Source of the DNA: Corynebacterium sp.
GTDB taxonomy: Bacteria; Actinomycetota; Actinomycetes; Mycobacteriales; Mycobacteriaceae
Length of the DNA stretch: 32,315 nucleotides
Assembly: GCF_012837295.1 (NCBI RefSeq)
Contig: NZ_DURI01000331.1
Location: 1 to 32,315 of the forward strand
Direction of reading: 5' to 3'
The position numbers and the translations under genes are program-made. Below the pieces are notes generated by a model. It was not told the origin of the DNA. It made no database searches and saw nothing but the letters and a program-made list of their open reading frames with translations. Position 1 is the first letter of the stretch. Every line of letters begins with the position of its first letter. This document shows positions 25,307-32,315 of this stretch, piece by piece.

Positions 25307-25957
25307 CTACCGCACGATCGCCGTGGCGATGACGTACCCGTTCTCCACGGTCCAGTGGCCCTCGATGAAGTGCACCGGGGTGGGGCGCACGAGGATGTAG
25401 GACACGAAGGTGCCGTCGGGGCGCAGGTCGATGTCGGCGTCCTCGAAACCGAGCCAGCGGCCCGTCAGCGGGTACCACGCCTTGTACGTGGCCTCCTTCG
25501 CGCAGAAGAGCAGGCGGTCGGTGCACTCCAGGCCGGTGGCGCCGATGGTGGCCAGTTCGCGGGGGCTGGCGATGGAGCCCAGCACGCCCTCGGGCAGCGG
25601 CTCGGCGATCTCCGCGTCGACGCCGATGGACTGCACCAGCAAGCGCGGGGCGACGACGGCGGCGCGGAACCCGCGGGTGTGGGTCATGGAACCGGTGATC
25701 TGGTTGGGCCACAGCGGCATGCCGCGCTCGCCGCGCAGGATCGGGCGCGCCGACGGGCGGCCCGTGAGTTCCTCGATGGCCCGGTGAGCGCACCAGCGGG
25801 CGTCGCCGAATTCGGCCTTCCGCGCATCGACGGCGCCGGCGACGAGATTGCGTTCCGCCGGGTCGAGCGCATGGTAATGGTCCAGGCTGTCACCGGTCGT
25901 CCACATCTGATGGAACGAGGCGTGAGCCGGGAGCATGGCCTTCGTGAGCACCGTCAT
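25307..25957 (-). CDS. pptT: 4'-phosphopantetheinyl transferase (PptT type)
   Basis: A 216-residue Sfp/EntD-type transferase that moves phosphopantetheine from CoA onto carrier proteins. In mycolic-acid bacteria PptT activates polyketide synthases, peptide synthetases and the mycolate condensing machinery. Motifs are WCAHRAIEELTG (55-66), GSMTHTRGF, the Mg-binding GVDAE (112-116; D114, E116) and FCAKEATYKAWYP (151-163; E155, K159). GGAGG four bases before ATG 25957 lies inside the end of pptH, and the genes overlap by ATGA. The truB-pptT-pptH order is that of M. tuberculosis Rv2793c-Rv2795c. Confidence 0.92.
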   Translation of the reverse strand: MTVLTKAMLPAHASFHQMWTTGDSLDHYHALDPAERNLVAGAVDARKAEFGDARWCAHRAIEELTGRPSARPILRGERGMPLWPNQITGSMTHTRGFRAAVVAPRLLVQSIGVDAEIAEPLPEGVLGSIASPRELATIGATGLECTDRLLFCAKEATYKAWYPLTGRWLGFEDADIDLRPDGTFVSYILVRPTPVHFIEGHWTVENGYVIATAIVR

Positions 25958-26769
25958 CGAACCTCCATAACAGGGTAGGGCCACGTCCGGTCGCCTTCCC
26001 GCGGTTGCCATTCCCTGGGGTAGCCCAGGGAGACTTCCGTGTGCGGCACGCCGTCGACGACGGTGGTGCCGGGGATGTGCAGGTGCCCGTAGATGACGTG
26101 GCGGGCCTGGTACCGCGTGCCCCAGTCCTGCGTGTGCCGGGTGCCGGCCCACATGGACAATTCCGGGTAGTACACCGCGGCCAGCGGTTCCCGGGCGAGC
26201 GGCCAGTGGTTGACCAGGATCGTCGGCCCGTCGACGCGGGCGAGCCTGCGCACGGTGTACGCGAGGCGGCGCCGGCACCACAGCACCGGGTCGACGAAGG
26301 GGCGGATGGCGAACTCGTCGGTCATGACGACCTGGCTGGCGTTCGCCATTTCCAGCGCCTCGCCGATGGTCGTGCCGGCCGGGCGCCAGGAATAGTCGTA
26401 CAGGGTGAACAGCGGGCAGATGGTCACGCCGCCGAACTCCGGGTACGGGTCCTCGGGCGTGAGCACGCCGAGGCGGCGGCAACCGTCGACGAGCTGCGCG
26501 TAGCGGTCCTCGCCCACGTGGGCGTCGGCGCCGCGGCAGAACAGTTCGTGGTTGCCGGGGACCCAGATCACCTGCGCCCAGCGGCGCGACAATTCGCCGA
26601 GGGTCTTGAGCACCAGCTCCGGCCGTTCGGCGACGTCGCCGGCGACGATGAGCCAGTCCGCGGGATTGCGCGGTTCCAGGTTCTCGATCACCGCCTTGTT
26701 CGCCTTGACGGCCACGTGGAGATCGGAAATCGCCCACAGGGTGGTCGACGTTGCGTCGTCGTCCGCCAT
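25954..26769 (-). CDS. pptH: Metallophosphoesterase, PptH-like (phosphopantetheinyl hydrolase)
   Basis: A 271-residue calcineurin-like phosphoesterase. All metal motifs are present: SDLH (15-18), GDV (D45), GNHE (72-75), NHWP (H188) and GHLH (228-231). The M. tuberculosis neighbour of pptT, Rv2795c, was reported to hydrolyse phosphopantetheine from carrier proteins and was named PptH. The same arrangement, with a four-base overlap into pptT, makes that role likely here. AGGAGG five bases before ATG 26769 is a strong Shine-Dalgarno site. A leader of about 147 bases and a good promoter with an inverted repeat lie upstream. Other phosphoesterase substrates are possible because the family is broad. 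Confidence 0.82.
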   Translation of the reverse strand: MADDDATSTTLWAISDLHVAVKANKAVIENLEPRNPADWLIVAGDVAERPELVLKTLGELSRRWAQVIWVPGNHELFCRGADAHVGEDRYAQLVDGCRRLGVLTPEDPYPEFGGVTICPLFTLYDYSWRPAGTTIGEALEMANASQVVMTDEFAIRPFVDPVLWCRRRLAYTVRRLARVDGPTILVNHWPLAREPLAAVYYPELSMWAGTRHTQDWGTRYQARHVIYGHLHIPGTTVVDGVPHTEVSLGYPREWQPREGDRTWPYPVMEVR

Positions 26770-26922
26770 AGGCGCCTCCTGTGATGTCTGGCGATGTCTC
26801 GCCGGTGATCGTGCGGTGATCCGTGAAGTCGGGTCTGGCCGGTATATCGTCGCCGATCACGGAATCGTAACGGATCGGCGGCGATTCACGGCAAGATTTT
26901 CGGCAAACCTGACTCTCAGGCA

Positions 26923-26951
26923 ACTTTAGTCACAGTTGACCCATCGTCAAC
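26923..26951 (-). promoter_or_regulatory. pptH-pptT promoter with operator-like inverted repeat
   Basis: TTGACG (26950-26945), a 16-base spacer and TAAAGT (26928-26923) form the best -35/-10 pair in the window. GTTGAC, five bases and GTCAAC (26935-26951) are a perfect inverted repeat that covers the -35 and part of the spacer, as a repressor operator would. Confidence 0.6.
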
Positions 26952-26971
26952 AATTTTGGGGTGACAAATGA

Positions 26972-28294
26972 TCAGTCCTCCCCCGCCGCCTCCGTCCACT
27001 TCGGACCCCGGTAGCGCACCGCGACGAAGATGAGCCGCAGCACCATGAAGGCGAGCAGACCCGACCACACGCCGGTGAGCCCCCAGCCCATCGCCAGGGT
27101 CAGCCACACCGGCGGCAGGAAGCCGAGGACGACCGCCGTGATCGTCGCATTGCGCAGGAATGCCGCATCCCCCGCGCCGAGCAGCACGCCGTCGATGGCG
27201 AACACCACGCCGCCGACGGGAATCATGGCGACGAGAATCCACCACGGCCCCTCGGCGATGGCGGCGAGCACGCCGTCGGCATTGGTGAACGCGCGCGGCA
27301 GCAGCGAATCGAGCACCGCGAACACGCCCGCGAGCACCCCGGCGAAGACCGTCGACCAGGCGATCACCCGCCGCGCAGTGAACCGCGCCGCCGCCACCGA
27401 CCCCACGCCCAGCGCCGCGCCGACCAGCGTCTGCGCCGCGATCGCCAGCGAATCGAGCACAAGCGAAAGCAGATTCCACAGCTGCAGCAGAATTTGGTGG
27501 CCCCCGAGCGAAAACGCGCCCAACCGCCCCGCCACGCCCGCCGCCGACAGGAACGCCACCTGGAACGCGAGCGAACGCAGGATCAGGTCCCGTCCCAGCA
27601 CCAGCTGCCGCTTGATCAGCATCCAGCTCGGGCGCTTGTCGACGTCCCGGTCAGTGGCCGAGTCGACGAGCCGCCGGATGAAGAAGACCGCCGTCAGCGT
27701 CTCGCCCGCGATCATGGCCCAGGCCGAACCGTTCAGCCCCAGCCAACCGACCAAGGGCACGATGATCAGCGCAGCCGGGCCAAGGCCGCCGACGACGTAG
27801 AGGAACGGGCGCCGCGTGTCCTGCACTCCGCGCATCCAGCCGTTGCCGGCCTGGGATATGAGCGTGAGCGGGATTCCGAACGCCGCGATGCGCAGCCACC
27901 CGGCGGCGGCCCCCGCGACGTCCGGGTCGGGGGCGAGCAGCCGCGTGATGCCGCCCGCGAATATCTGGACCAGCGCGAAAAGCAGGGCGCCCACGAAGAC
28001 GGCGACCCACGTCGCCTGCACTCCTTCGGTCACCGCACCCTTGACGTCGCCACGCCCGAAGGCCCGCGACGCCCGCGCGGTGGTGCCGTAGGCGAGGAAG
28101 GTCAGCTGCGCGGTGAGCATGGAGAAGACCGTCGCGCCTGCTGCCAGCGCCGCCAATTCGACGGCCCCGAGGCGGCCGACGACGGCGGTGTCCAGCAGCA
28201 GATACAGCGGCGGCGCCGCCAACACCCCGAGGGCGGGCAGCGCCAGGCCGAGGATCCGGCCCGCGGTGACGGGCCGGTCCACGTTGGTGCTCAC
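26972..28294 (-). CDS. MATE family efflux transporter (DinF type)
   Basis: A 440-residue transporter with about 12 membrane segments in two related halves. Recognisable stretches are ALPALGVLAAPPLYLLLDTAVVGRLG at the start of helix 1, AYGTTARASRAFGRGD, GNGWMRGVQDTRRPF, and in the second half SAAGVAGRLGAFSLGGHQILLQLW. Members of the DinF branch export cationic compounds using Na+ or H+ and often follow rbfA and nrnA in actinobacteria. The start is GTG 28294, one base after the nrnA stop; the longer frame overlaps nrnA extensively. The substrate is not predictable. Confidence 0.88.
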   Translation of the reverse strand: MSTNVDRPVTAGRILGLALPALGVLAAPPLYLLLDTAVVGRLGAVELAALAAGATVFSMLTAQLTFLAYGTTARASRAFGRGDVKGAVTEGVQATWVAVFVGALLFALVQIFAGGITRLLAPDPDVAGAAAGWLRIAAFGIPLTLISQAGNGWMRGVQDTRRPFLYVVGGLGPAALIIVPLVGWLGLNGSAWAMIAGETLTAVFFIRRLVDSATDRDVDKRPSWMLIKRQLVLGRDLILRSLAFQVAFLSAAGVAGRLGAFSLGGHQILLQLWNLLSLVLDSLAIAAQTLVGAALGVGSVAAARFTARRVIAWSTVFAGVLAGVFAVLDSLLPRAFTNADGVLAAIAEGPWWILVAMIPVGGVVFAIDGVLLGAGDAAFLRNATITAVVLGFLPPVWLTLAMGWGLTGVWSGLLAFMVLRLIFVAVRYRGPKWTEAAGED

Positions 28295-28295
28295 G

Positions 28296-29342
28296 TCAGG
28301 CGCCGGCCTTCCCGATGGTCGCGGCCGCAGCCTCCGACGCGCCGATGAGTGCGCCGAGAACGCCGTCGCGGTCACCCGCGTAGCTGTAGCCGGCGGCGCG
28401 GAGGTGGCCGCCGCCGCCCATGAATCCGGCGACCGCCGCGGCGTCGATGTGCTCGGTCGAGCGCAGCGACACCGTCCAGTACCCGGGCTCGTACTCCTTG
28501 AACACGGCGGCGACGTCGCCGCCCTTCGTCGTGCGCACGACGTCGACGACCGCCTCCACTTCGTCGTGGCCGACGTCGGCCATGTCCTCGTTGGAAATGG
28601 TCACGTGCACCAGGCCGGCGCCGTCGGCCCAACCCGGGACTCGCCCGGCGGTGGCCATCACCCGGCCCAGGAAGGGCAGGTATTCGAATGGGTGGCCCTC
28701 GAGCAGCTGCGCGCCGATGGTCCGCGGGTCCAGCCCCTTGTTCAGCAGCCGCGCCGCTGCGGTGTGCATGCGCGATCGGCCGAACTGGAAGGACACCGTG
28801 TCGGTGAGCAGGCCCGCGTACAGCGCATGCGCCATGTCGCGGGTGAGCTTGATGCCCCAGACCTCGAAGAAGTCCAGGAGCACCATCGTCGAGGACTCGG
28901 ACTCCTCGTCGACCATGTTCACCGTGCCGTAGCGGGTGTTCGAATCATGGTGGTCGACGACGATGAGCCGGCGCGACCCCAGCATCCGCTCGCGCAGGTT
29001 GCCCAGGCGCTCGGGGCTCGCGCAGTCGACGGAGACCCACGTGTCGACGGTCTCGGGGATGTCGCCTGGGGCGACGAAGAACTCCCAGCCCGGGATGGTC
29101 AGCAGCGACTTCGCGGGCAACTCGTCGTTGCCGTAGGAGGCCACCGCGCGGATGCCGCGCTGCCGGAGCGCCATCACCATCGCCGAGGCCGCGCCGATCG
29201 CGTCGGCGTCGGGATGGATGTGGCACACCACGGCCACGAATTCCGCGTCGGCCAGCATGTCCATCGAGTCCTGGATCGGACCCGACATCCGCCGGCTGAT
29301 CGACTGCGACAGCTGGTGCGCCGCCTGCTCCGCCGGCCCCAC
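28296..29342 (-). CDS. nrnA: DHH/DHHA1 phosphoesterase NrnA (oligoribonuclease/pAp phosphatase)
   Basis: A 348-residue protein that degrades nano-RNAs and 3'-phosphoadenosine 5'-phosphate; mycobacterial relatives also cleave cyclic dinucleotides. Motifs are HIHPDADAIG (41-50), VDC near 105, DHHDSN (130-135) and the DHHA1 glycine loop GGGGHLRAAGY (309-319). The start is GTG 29342, one base after the rbfA stop; there is no clear Shine-Dalgarno site, so translation is likely coupled. It lies between rbfA and the MATE gene in an arrangement conserved in actinobacteria. Confidence 0.92.
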   Translation of the reverse strand: MGPAEQAAHQLSQSISRRMSGPIQDSMDMLADAEFVAVVCHIHPDADAIGAASAMVMALRQRGIRAVASYGNDELPAKSLLTIPGWEFFVAPGDIPETVDTWVSVDCASPERLGNLRERMLGSRRLIVVDHHDSNTRYGTVNMVDEESESSTMVLLDFFEVWGIKLTRDMAHALYAGLLTDTVSFQFGRSRMHTAAARLLNKGLDPRTIGAQLLEGHPFEYLPFLGRVMATAGRVPGWADGAGLVHVTISNEDMADVGHDEVEAVVDVVRTTKGGDVAAVFKEYEPGYWTVSLRSTEHIDAAAVAGFMGGGGHLRAAGYSYAGDRDGVLGALIGASEAAAATIGKAGA

Positions 29343-29343
29343 G

Positions 29344-29787
29344 TCAGGCGTCCGGCTCGTCGTCGTGGCGGTACGGATCCGATTCGCCCGCGGGGGCGGC
29401 GCCTTCGCGCAGCTTGGCCAGCTCGGCGTCGCGTTCGCGGGTCTTGGCCAGCAGCTCCTCCATGTGGGCGGAGGCCTCCGGCACGGTGTCGACCTCGAAC
29501 GCCAGCGTCGGCGTGTAGCGCACGCCGAGCGAGCGCCCGACGAGCGAGCGCAGCTGGCCTCGGGCGCGGTGCAGCGCCTCGGCGGCGGCCTCCCAGTCGG
29601 GATCCTCCTCGATCGTGCGGCCGCGGACGGTGTAGAACACGGTCGCGTCGTGCAGGTCGCCGGTGACCCGGCAGTCGGTGATGGTCACCAGTTCGAGGCG
29701 GCGGTCCTTGACCTCGCGTTCGATCGCGGCGGCGACGACCTCCTGGATTCGCTTGGCCATGCGGCGTGCGCGTGCGGGATCGGCCAT
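29344..29787 (-). CDS. rbfA: 30S ribosome-binding factor RbfA
   Basis: A 147-residue KH-fold factor for late 16S rRNA processing and cold adaptation. Seen are the N-terminal [24 protein letters not shown] helix, the central [19 protein letters not shown] strand, [22 protein letters not shown] and an acidic, disordered tail of about 30 residues. GAGGAGAAG with suitable spacing marks ATG 29787; the upstream open frame has no support. A -10-like TATCCT (29903-29898) would give a leader of about 105 bases. It leads the rbfA-nrnA-MATE run. Confidence 0.93.
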   Translation of the reverse strand: MADPARARRMAKRIQEVVAAAIEREVKDRRLELVTITDCRVTGDLHDATVFYTVRGRTIEEDPDWEAAAEALHRARGQLRSLVGRSLGVRYTPTLAFEVDTVPEASAHMEELLAKTRERDAELAKLREGAAPAGESDPYRHDDEPDA

Positions 29788-29986
29788 CTCGATCTTCTCC
29801 TCTGGTCGGGGACTGTTCTGCGGCGCCGAACGCGAAGGGCTCGGCGCCGACGTTGTTGCCGGGCGGCGAGGTGATCGCGCCCGAACTCCGGCCACCCAGG
29901 ATAGCCGCTTCCCCGGCGGCTTCGCGCCCGGCCCGCCCGATTGGGCGGGGTTGCGCACTCGCCCTCGGCGAACGGCCTGCGGCCCC

Positions 29987-30040
29987 CGCTTTCCGACGGC
30001 CCGCGCCCACGCCATTCCCCCGCGACGACGTAGCCGGCCC
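29987..30040. repeat. 54-base direct repeat, copy 1
   Basis: Identical to 30228-30281 at 53 of 54 positions (the first 44 bases match exactly, then one T/A difference, then nine matches). It starts CGCTTTCCGACGGCCC and ends AGCCGGCCC. Confidence 0.9.
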
Positions 30041-30128
30041 TTTCTTGCCGAGGCCTATCCGCCCCGCGCCCCACCACGAGTGGCCTTCATGGGCCACCGG
30101 CGCCGTAGTCCCCGGCGTCGCGAGGGTT

Positions 30129-30211
30129 CTCGTGCCATGGAGATGTCAACGCCACGTCGCCATCCGCGTTTGCCCAGGTCGCCGAAATCGATGGCATCTC
30201 CTTGGCACGAG
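30129..30211. repeat. 17-base inverted repeat with 49-base loop
   Basis: CTCGTGCCATGGAGATG (30129-30145) and CATCTCCTTGGCACGAG (30195-30211) are reverse complements at 16 of 17 positions. The loop holds a secondary GCCATC/GATGGC match. It lies between the two 54-base direct repeats. Confidence 0.85.
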
Positions 30212-30227
30212 CAGACCCGACGAAGTT

Positions 30228-30281
30228 CGCTTTCCGACGGCCCGCGCCCACGCCATTCCCCCGCGACGACGAAGCCGGCCC
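30228..30281. repeat. 54-base direct repeat, copy 2
   Basis: Second copy, 241 bases from the first. Its last bases form the left arm of the infB terminator. Confidence 0.9.
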
Positions 30282-30307
30282 CCGCGCCGAATGGCGTGGG
30301 GGCCGGC
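30274..30307 (-). terminator. infB terminator
   Basis: A 15-bp stem, GCCGGCCCCCGCGCC (30274-30288) with GGCGTGGGGGCCGGC (30293-30307), with one wobble position and a four-base loop. It lies 50 bases beyond the infB stop. No U-run follows. Confidence 0.75.
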
Positions 30308-30357
30308 CGTCGTAAAGCGAAGTGCCGTGAGGCACCGATCGCGGTACGATCCGCGGA

Positions 30358-32315
30358 CTAGTCGCGCGGGACCTCGACCATCTCGTAGGCCTCGATGATG
30401 TCGTCGACCTGGATGTCCGGGTAGGACAGCACCATGCCGCACTCGTAACCGGCCGACACCTCGGTGGCGTCGTCCTTCTCGCGGCGCAGCGAGGTGATCG
30501 TCGCCTGCTCCGCGATGACGTTGCCGTCGCGGATGAGGCGGACCTTCGCGTTGCGGCGCATCTTGCCCGACTCCACCATGCAACCGGCGATGAGGCCGAT
30601 GGCGGACGCCTTGAAGATGGCGCGGATCTCGGCGCGGCCGATCTCCCGCTCCTCGTAGATGGGCTTGAGCATGCCCTTGAGCGCCTGCTCCACCTCTTCG
30701 ATCGCCTTGTAGATGACCGTGTAGTAACGGATGTCGACGCCCGCGGCGTTGGCGGCCTCGGTCGCCTTGCCCTCGGAACGGACGTTGAAGCCGATGATCA
30801 CGGCATCCGACGCCTCGGCCAGCGTGACGTTCGTCTGCGTGACGGCGCCGACGCCGCGGTCGATGATGTTGAGCTGGACTTCGTCGTCCATCTCGATCTT
30901 CAGCAGCGCCTCTTCCAGCGCCTCGACCGTACCGGCATTGTCGCCCTTCAGGATGAGGTTGAGGGAGTTGGTCTCCTTCATGAACTCGTCCAGGTTCTCC
31001 AGGGAGACGCGGCGGCGGTTGCGGGCCTGCAGCGCGTTGCGGCGGCGGGCGTCACGACGATCCGCGATCTGACGAGCAGTGCGGTCCTCGTCCACGACCA
31101 GCAGGTTGTCGCCGGCACCACAGACCGACGTCAGACCCTGGACCTGCACCGGACGGGACGGGCCCGCCTCGGTGACGTCCTTGCCGTACTCGTCGACCAT
31201 GCGACGCACGCGACCGTAGGCGTCGCCGACCACGATCGAGTCGCCGACGCGCAACGTGCCGCGCTGGACGATGACGGTGGCCACCGGGCCACGGCCACGG
31301 TCCAGGTGCGCCTCGATGGCGATGCCCTGGGCGTCCATGTCCGGGTTGGCGCGCAGATCGAGCGCCGCGTCGGCGGTCAGGAGGACGGCCTCCAGCAGCG
31401 ACTCGATGTTCTCGTTCTGCTTTGCGGAGATGTCGACGAACATGGTGTCGCCGCCCCACTCCTCGTCGGTGAGACCGTACTCGGTGAGCTGACCGCGGAT
31501 CTTCTGCGGATCGGCGCCCTCCTTGTCGATCTTGTTGACCGCCACGACGATCGGCACGCCGGCCGCCTTCGCGTGGTTGATGGCCTCCACCGTCTGCGGC
31601 ATGACGCCGTCGTCAGCGGCGACGACCAGGATCGCGACGTCGGTGGCCTGGGCACCGCGGGCACGCATGGCGGTGAACGCCTCGTGGCCCGGGGTATCCA
31701 GGAACGTGACCTTGCGCTCGTGGTCCTCGAACATGACCGGCACCTGGTAGGCGCCGATGTGCTGCGTGATGCCGCCGGCCTCGTCGCCGCCCACGTTCGC
31801 CTTGCGGATCGTGTCCAGCAGGCGGGTCTTGCCGTGGTCGACGTGGCCCATGACGGTGACCACCGGCGGACGGATCATCAGATCGTCCTCGTCGCCCTCG
31901 TCCTCGCCGAACTGCAGGTCGAAGGACTCGAGGAGCTCGCGGTCCTCGTCCTCCGGGGAGACGACCTGGACCTTGTAGTCCATCTCGTCGCCCAGCAGCT
32001 GCAGGGTCTCGTCGCTCACCGAGGCGGTCGCGGTGACCATCTCGCCGAGGTTGAACAGGGCCTGCACCAGGGCGGCCGCGTCCGCGCCGATCCTCTCGGC
32101 GAAGTCCGACAGGGAGGCGCCGCGCGCGAGGCGGATGGTCTGGCCCTGGCCGTTGGGCAGCTTGACGCCGCCGACGACCGAGGGAGCCCGCATCGACTCG
32201 TACTCGTGCCTCTTCTGCCGCTTCGACTTGCGTCCGCGGCGCGGGGCGCCGCCCGGACGTCCGAAGGCGCCGGCGGTTCCGCCGCGGCGACCACCGCGAC
32301 CACCGCGCGGGCCAC
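30358..32315 (-). CDS. infB: Translation initiation factor IF-2 (5' end outside window)
   Basis: The frame is open to the right edge, giving 651 visible residues and the natural C-terminus. The visible N-terminal part is an Arg/Gly-rich stretch ([12 protein letters not shown]) followed by [23 protein letters not shown], then the IF2-N region. The GTPase has G1 GHVDHGKT near visible residue 156, G3 DTPGH near 206 and G4 NKID near 260. Domains II, III and the C-terminal initiator-tRNA-binding beta barrel follow, ending [12 protein letters not shown] 32193 is internal, not the start. It delivers initiator tRNA to the ribosome. It lies upstream of rbfA with an unusually long, repeat-containing gap instead of a tight junction. 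Confidence 0.96.
   Translation of the reverse strand, partial: GPRGGRGGRRGGTAGAFGRPGGAPRRGRKSKRQKRHEYESMRAPSVVGGVKLPNGQGQTIRLARGASLSDFAERIGADAAALVQALFNLGEMVTATASVSDETLQLLGDEMDYKVQVVSPEDEDRELLESFDLQFGEDEGDEDDLMIRPPVVTVMGHVDHGKTRLLDTIRKANVGGDEAGGITQHIGAYQVPVMFEDHERKVTFLDTPGHEAFTAMRARGAQATDVAILVVAADDGVMPQTVEAINHAKAAGVPIVVAVNKIDKEGADPQKIRGQLTEYGLTDEEWGGDTMFVDISAKQNENIESLLEAVLLTADAALDLRANPDMDAQGIAIEAHLDRGRGPVATVIVQRGTLRVGDSIVVGDAYGRVRRMVDEYGKDVTEAGPSRPVQVQGLTSVCGAGDNLLVVDEDRTARQIADRRDARRRNALQARNRRRVSLENLDEFMKETNSLNLILKGDNAGTVEALEEALLKIEMDDEVQLNIIDRGVGAVTQTNVTLAEASDAVIIGFNVRSEGKATEAANAAGVDIRYYTVIYKAIEEVEQALKGMLKPIYEEREIGRAEIRAIFKASAIGLIAGCMVESGKMRRNAKVRLIRDGNVIAEQATITSLRREKDDATEVSAGYECGMVLSYPDIQVDDIIEAYEMVEVPRD

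Larger units (their letters stand above)
29788..30357. other. 570-base structured intergenic region between infB and rbfA
   Basis: It contains, from the infB side, hairpins next to the stop (GCGG/CCGC 30341-30354; GTGCC/GGCAC 30322-30335), the infB terminator, one copy of a 54-base repeat, a 17-base inverted repeat with a 49-base loop, a GTGGCC/GGCCAC hairpin (30080-30097), the second repeat copy, a CCCGCCC/GGGCGGG hairpin (29932-29949) and the rbfA promoter candidate TATCCT (29903-29898). Open frames here are fragments created by the repeats and lack ribosome sites. No protein gene is supported. Confidence 0.6.

Noticed and set aside
26905..26930. Possible DtxR/IdeR-type iron box near GGCAACTTTAGTC in the pptH upstream region
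   Set aside because: Too many mismatches to the 19-base consensus and poor dyad symmetry. The nearby GTTGAC-N5-GTCAAC repeat is the better signal.
30087..30335. An 82-codon minus-strand frame between infB and rbfA
   Set aside because: It spans the direct and inverted repeats, has no Shine-Dalgarno site, and the other repeat copy produces a similar sequence in unrelated frames.

Overview
This window is chromosomal DNA of a high-GC actinobacterium, most probably Corynebacterium or a close relative in Mycobacteriales. The evidence is the gene order: clgR?-cinA-pgsA, terC-ftsK, dapB-thyX-dapA-rnj, rpsO-pnp, ribF/truB, pptH-pptT and infB-rbfA-nrnA-MATE. This matches, as I recall it, the core chromosome of Corynebacterium glutamicum and, in part, Mycobacterium tuberculosis. 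Strong third-position GC gives almost every real gene long open frames on the opposite strand; I treat those as shadows.

Layout, left to right. 1-3084 holds the start of a gene that may be clgR, then cinA and pgsA (minus), a YciI-like gene (plus) and terC (minus). terC is preceded by a yybP-ykoY type manganese riboswitch. 3085-7045 holds ftsK and a DinB/mycothiol-isomerase-like gene. 7229-11874 is the minus-strand run dapB-thyX-dapA-rnj, combining lysine/cell-wall precursor synthesis, thymidylate synthesis and RNA decay. 12186-20118 looks like an accessory insert: a DHA2-family exporter (plus), a DUF2786 protein (minus) and a galactose operon (minus) of galM, an SSS sodium/sugar symporter, a small membrane protein and a natural GalT-GalK fusion. 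20457-24313 holds pnp, rpsO and ribF (minus). 24365-25297 is truB (plus). 25307-26769 is the pptT-pptH pair, which attaches and is predicted to remove phosphopantetheine. 26972-32315 holds a MATE exporter, nrnA, rbfA and the 3' part of infB.

The genes serve mostly housekeeping roles (translation, RNA turnover, cofactors, division), with one complete-looking galactose uptake and phosphorylation module that lacks only galE here. No tRNA, rRNA, insertion sequence, prophage or CRISPR array was seen.

The most interesting signals are: the GalT-GalK fusion; the manganese riboswitch with an explicit Shine-Dalgarno-sequestering alternative pairing; a repeated TANNNT-N6/7-start-codon arrangement at seven or eight genes that predicts leaderless mRNAs and changes the likely start of pnp; and a structured 570-nt intergenic region between infB and rbfA with a 54-bp direct repeat and a long inverted repeat.
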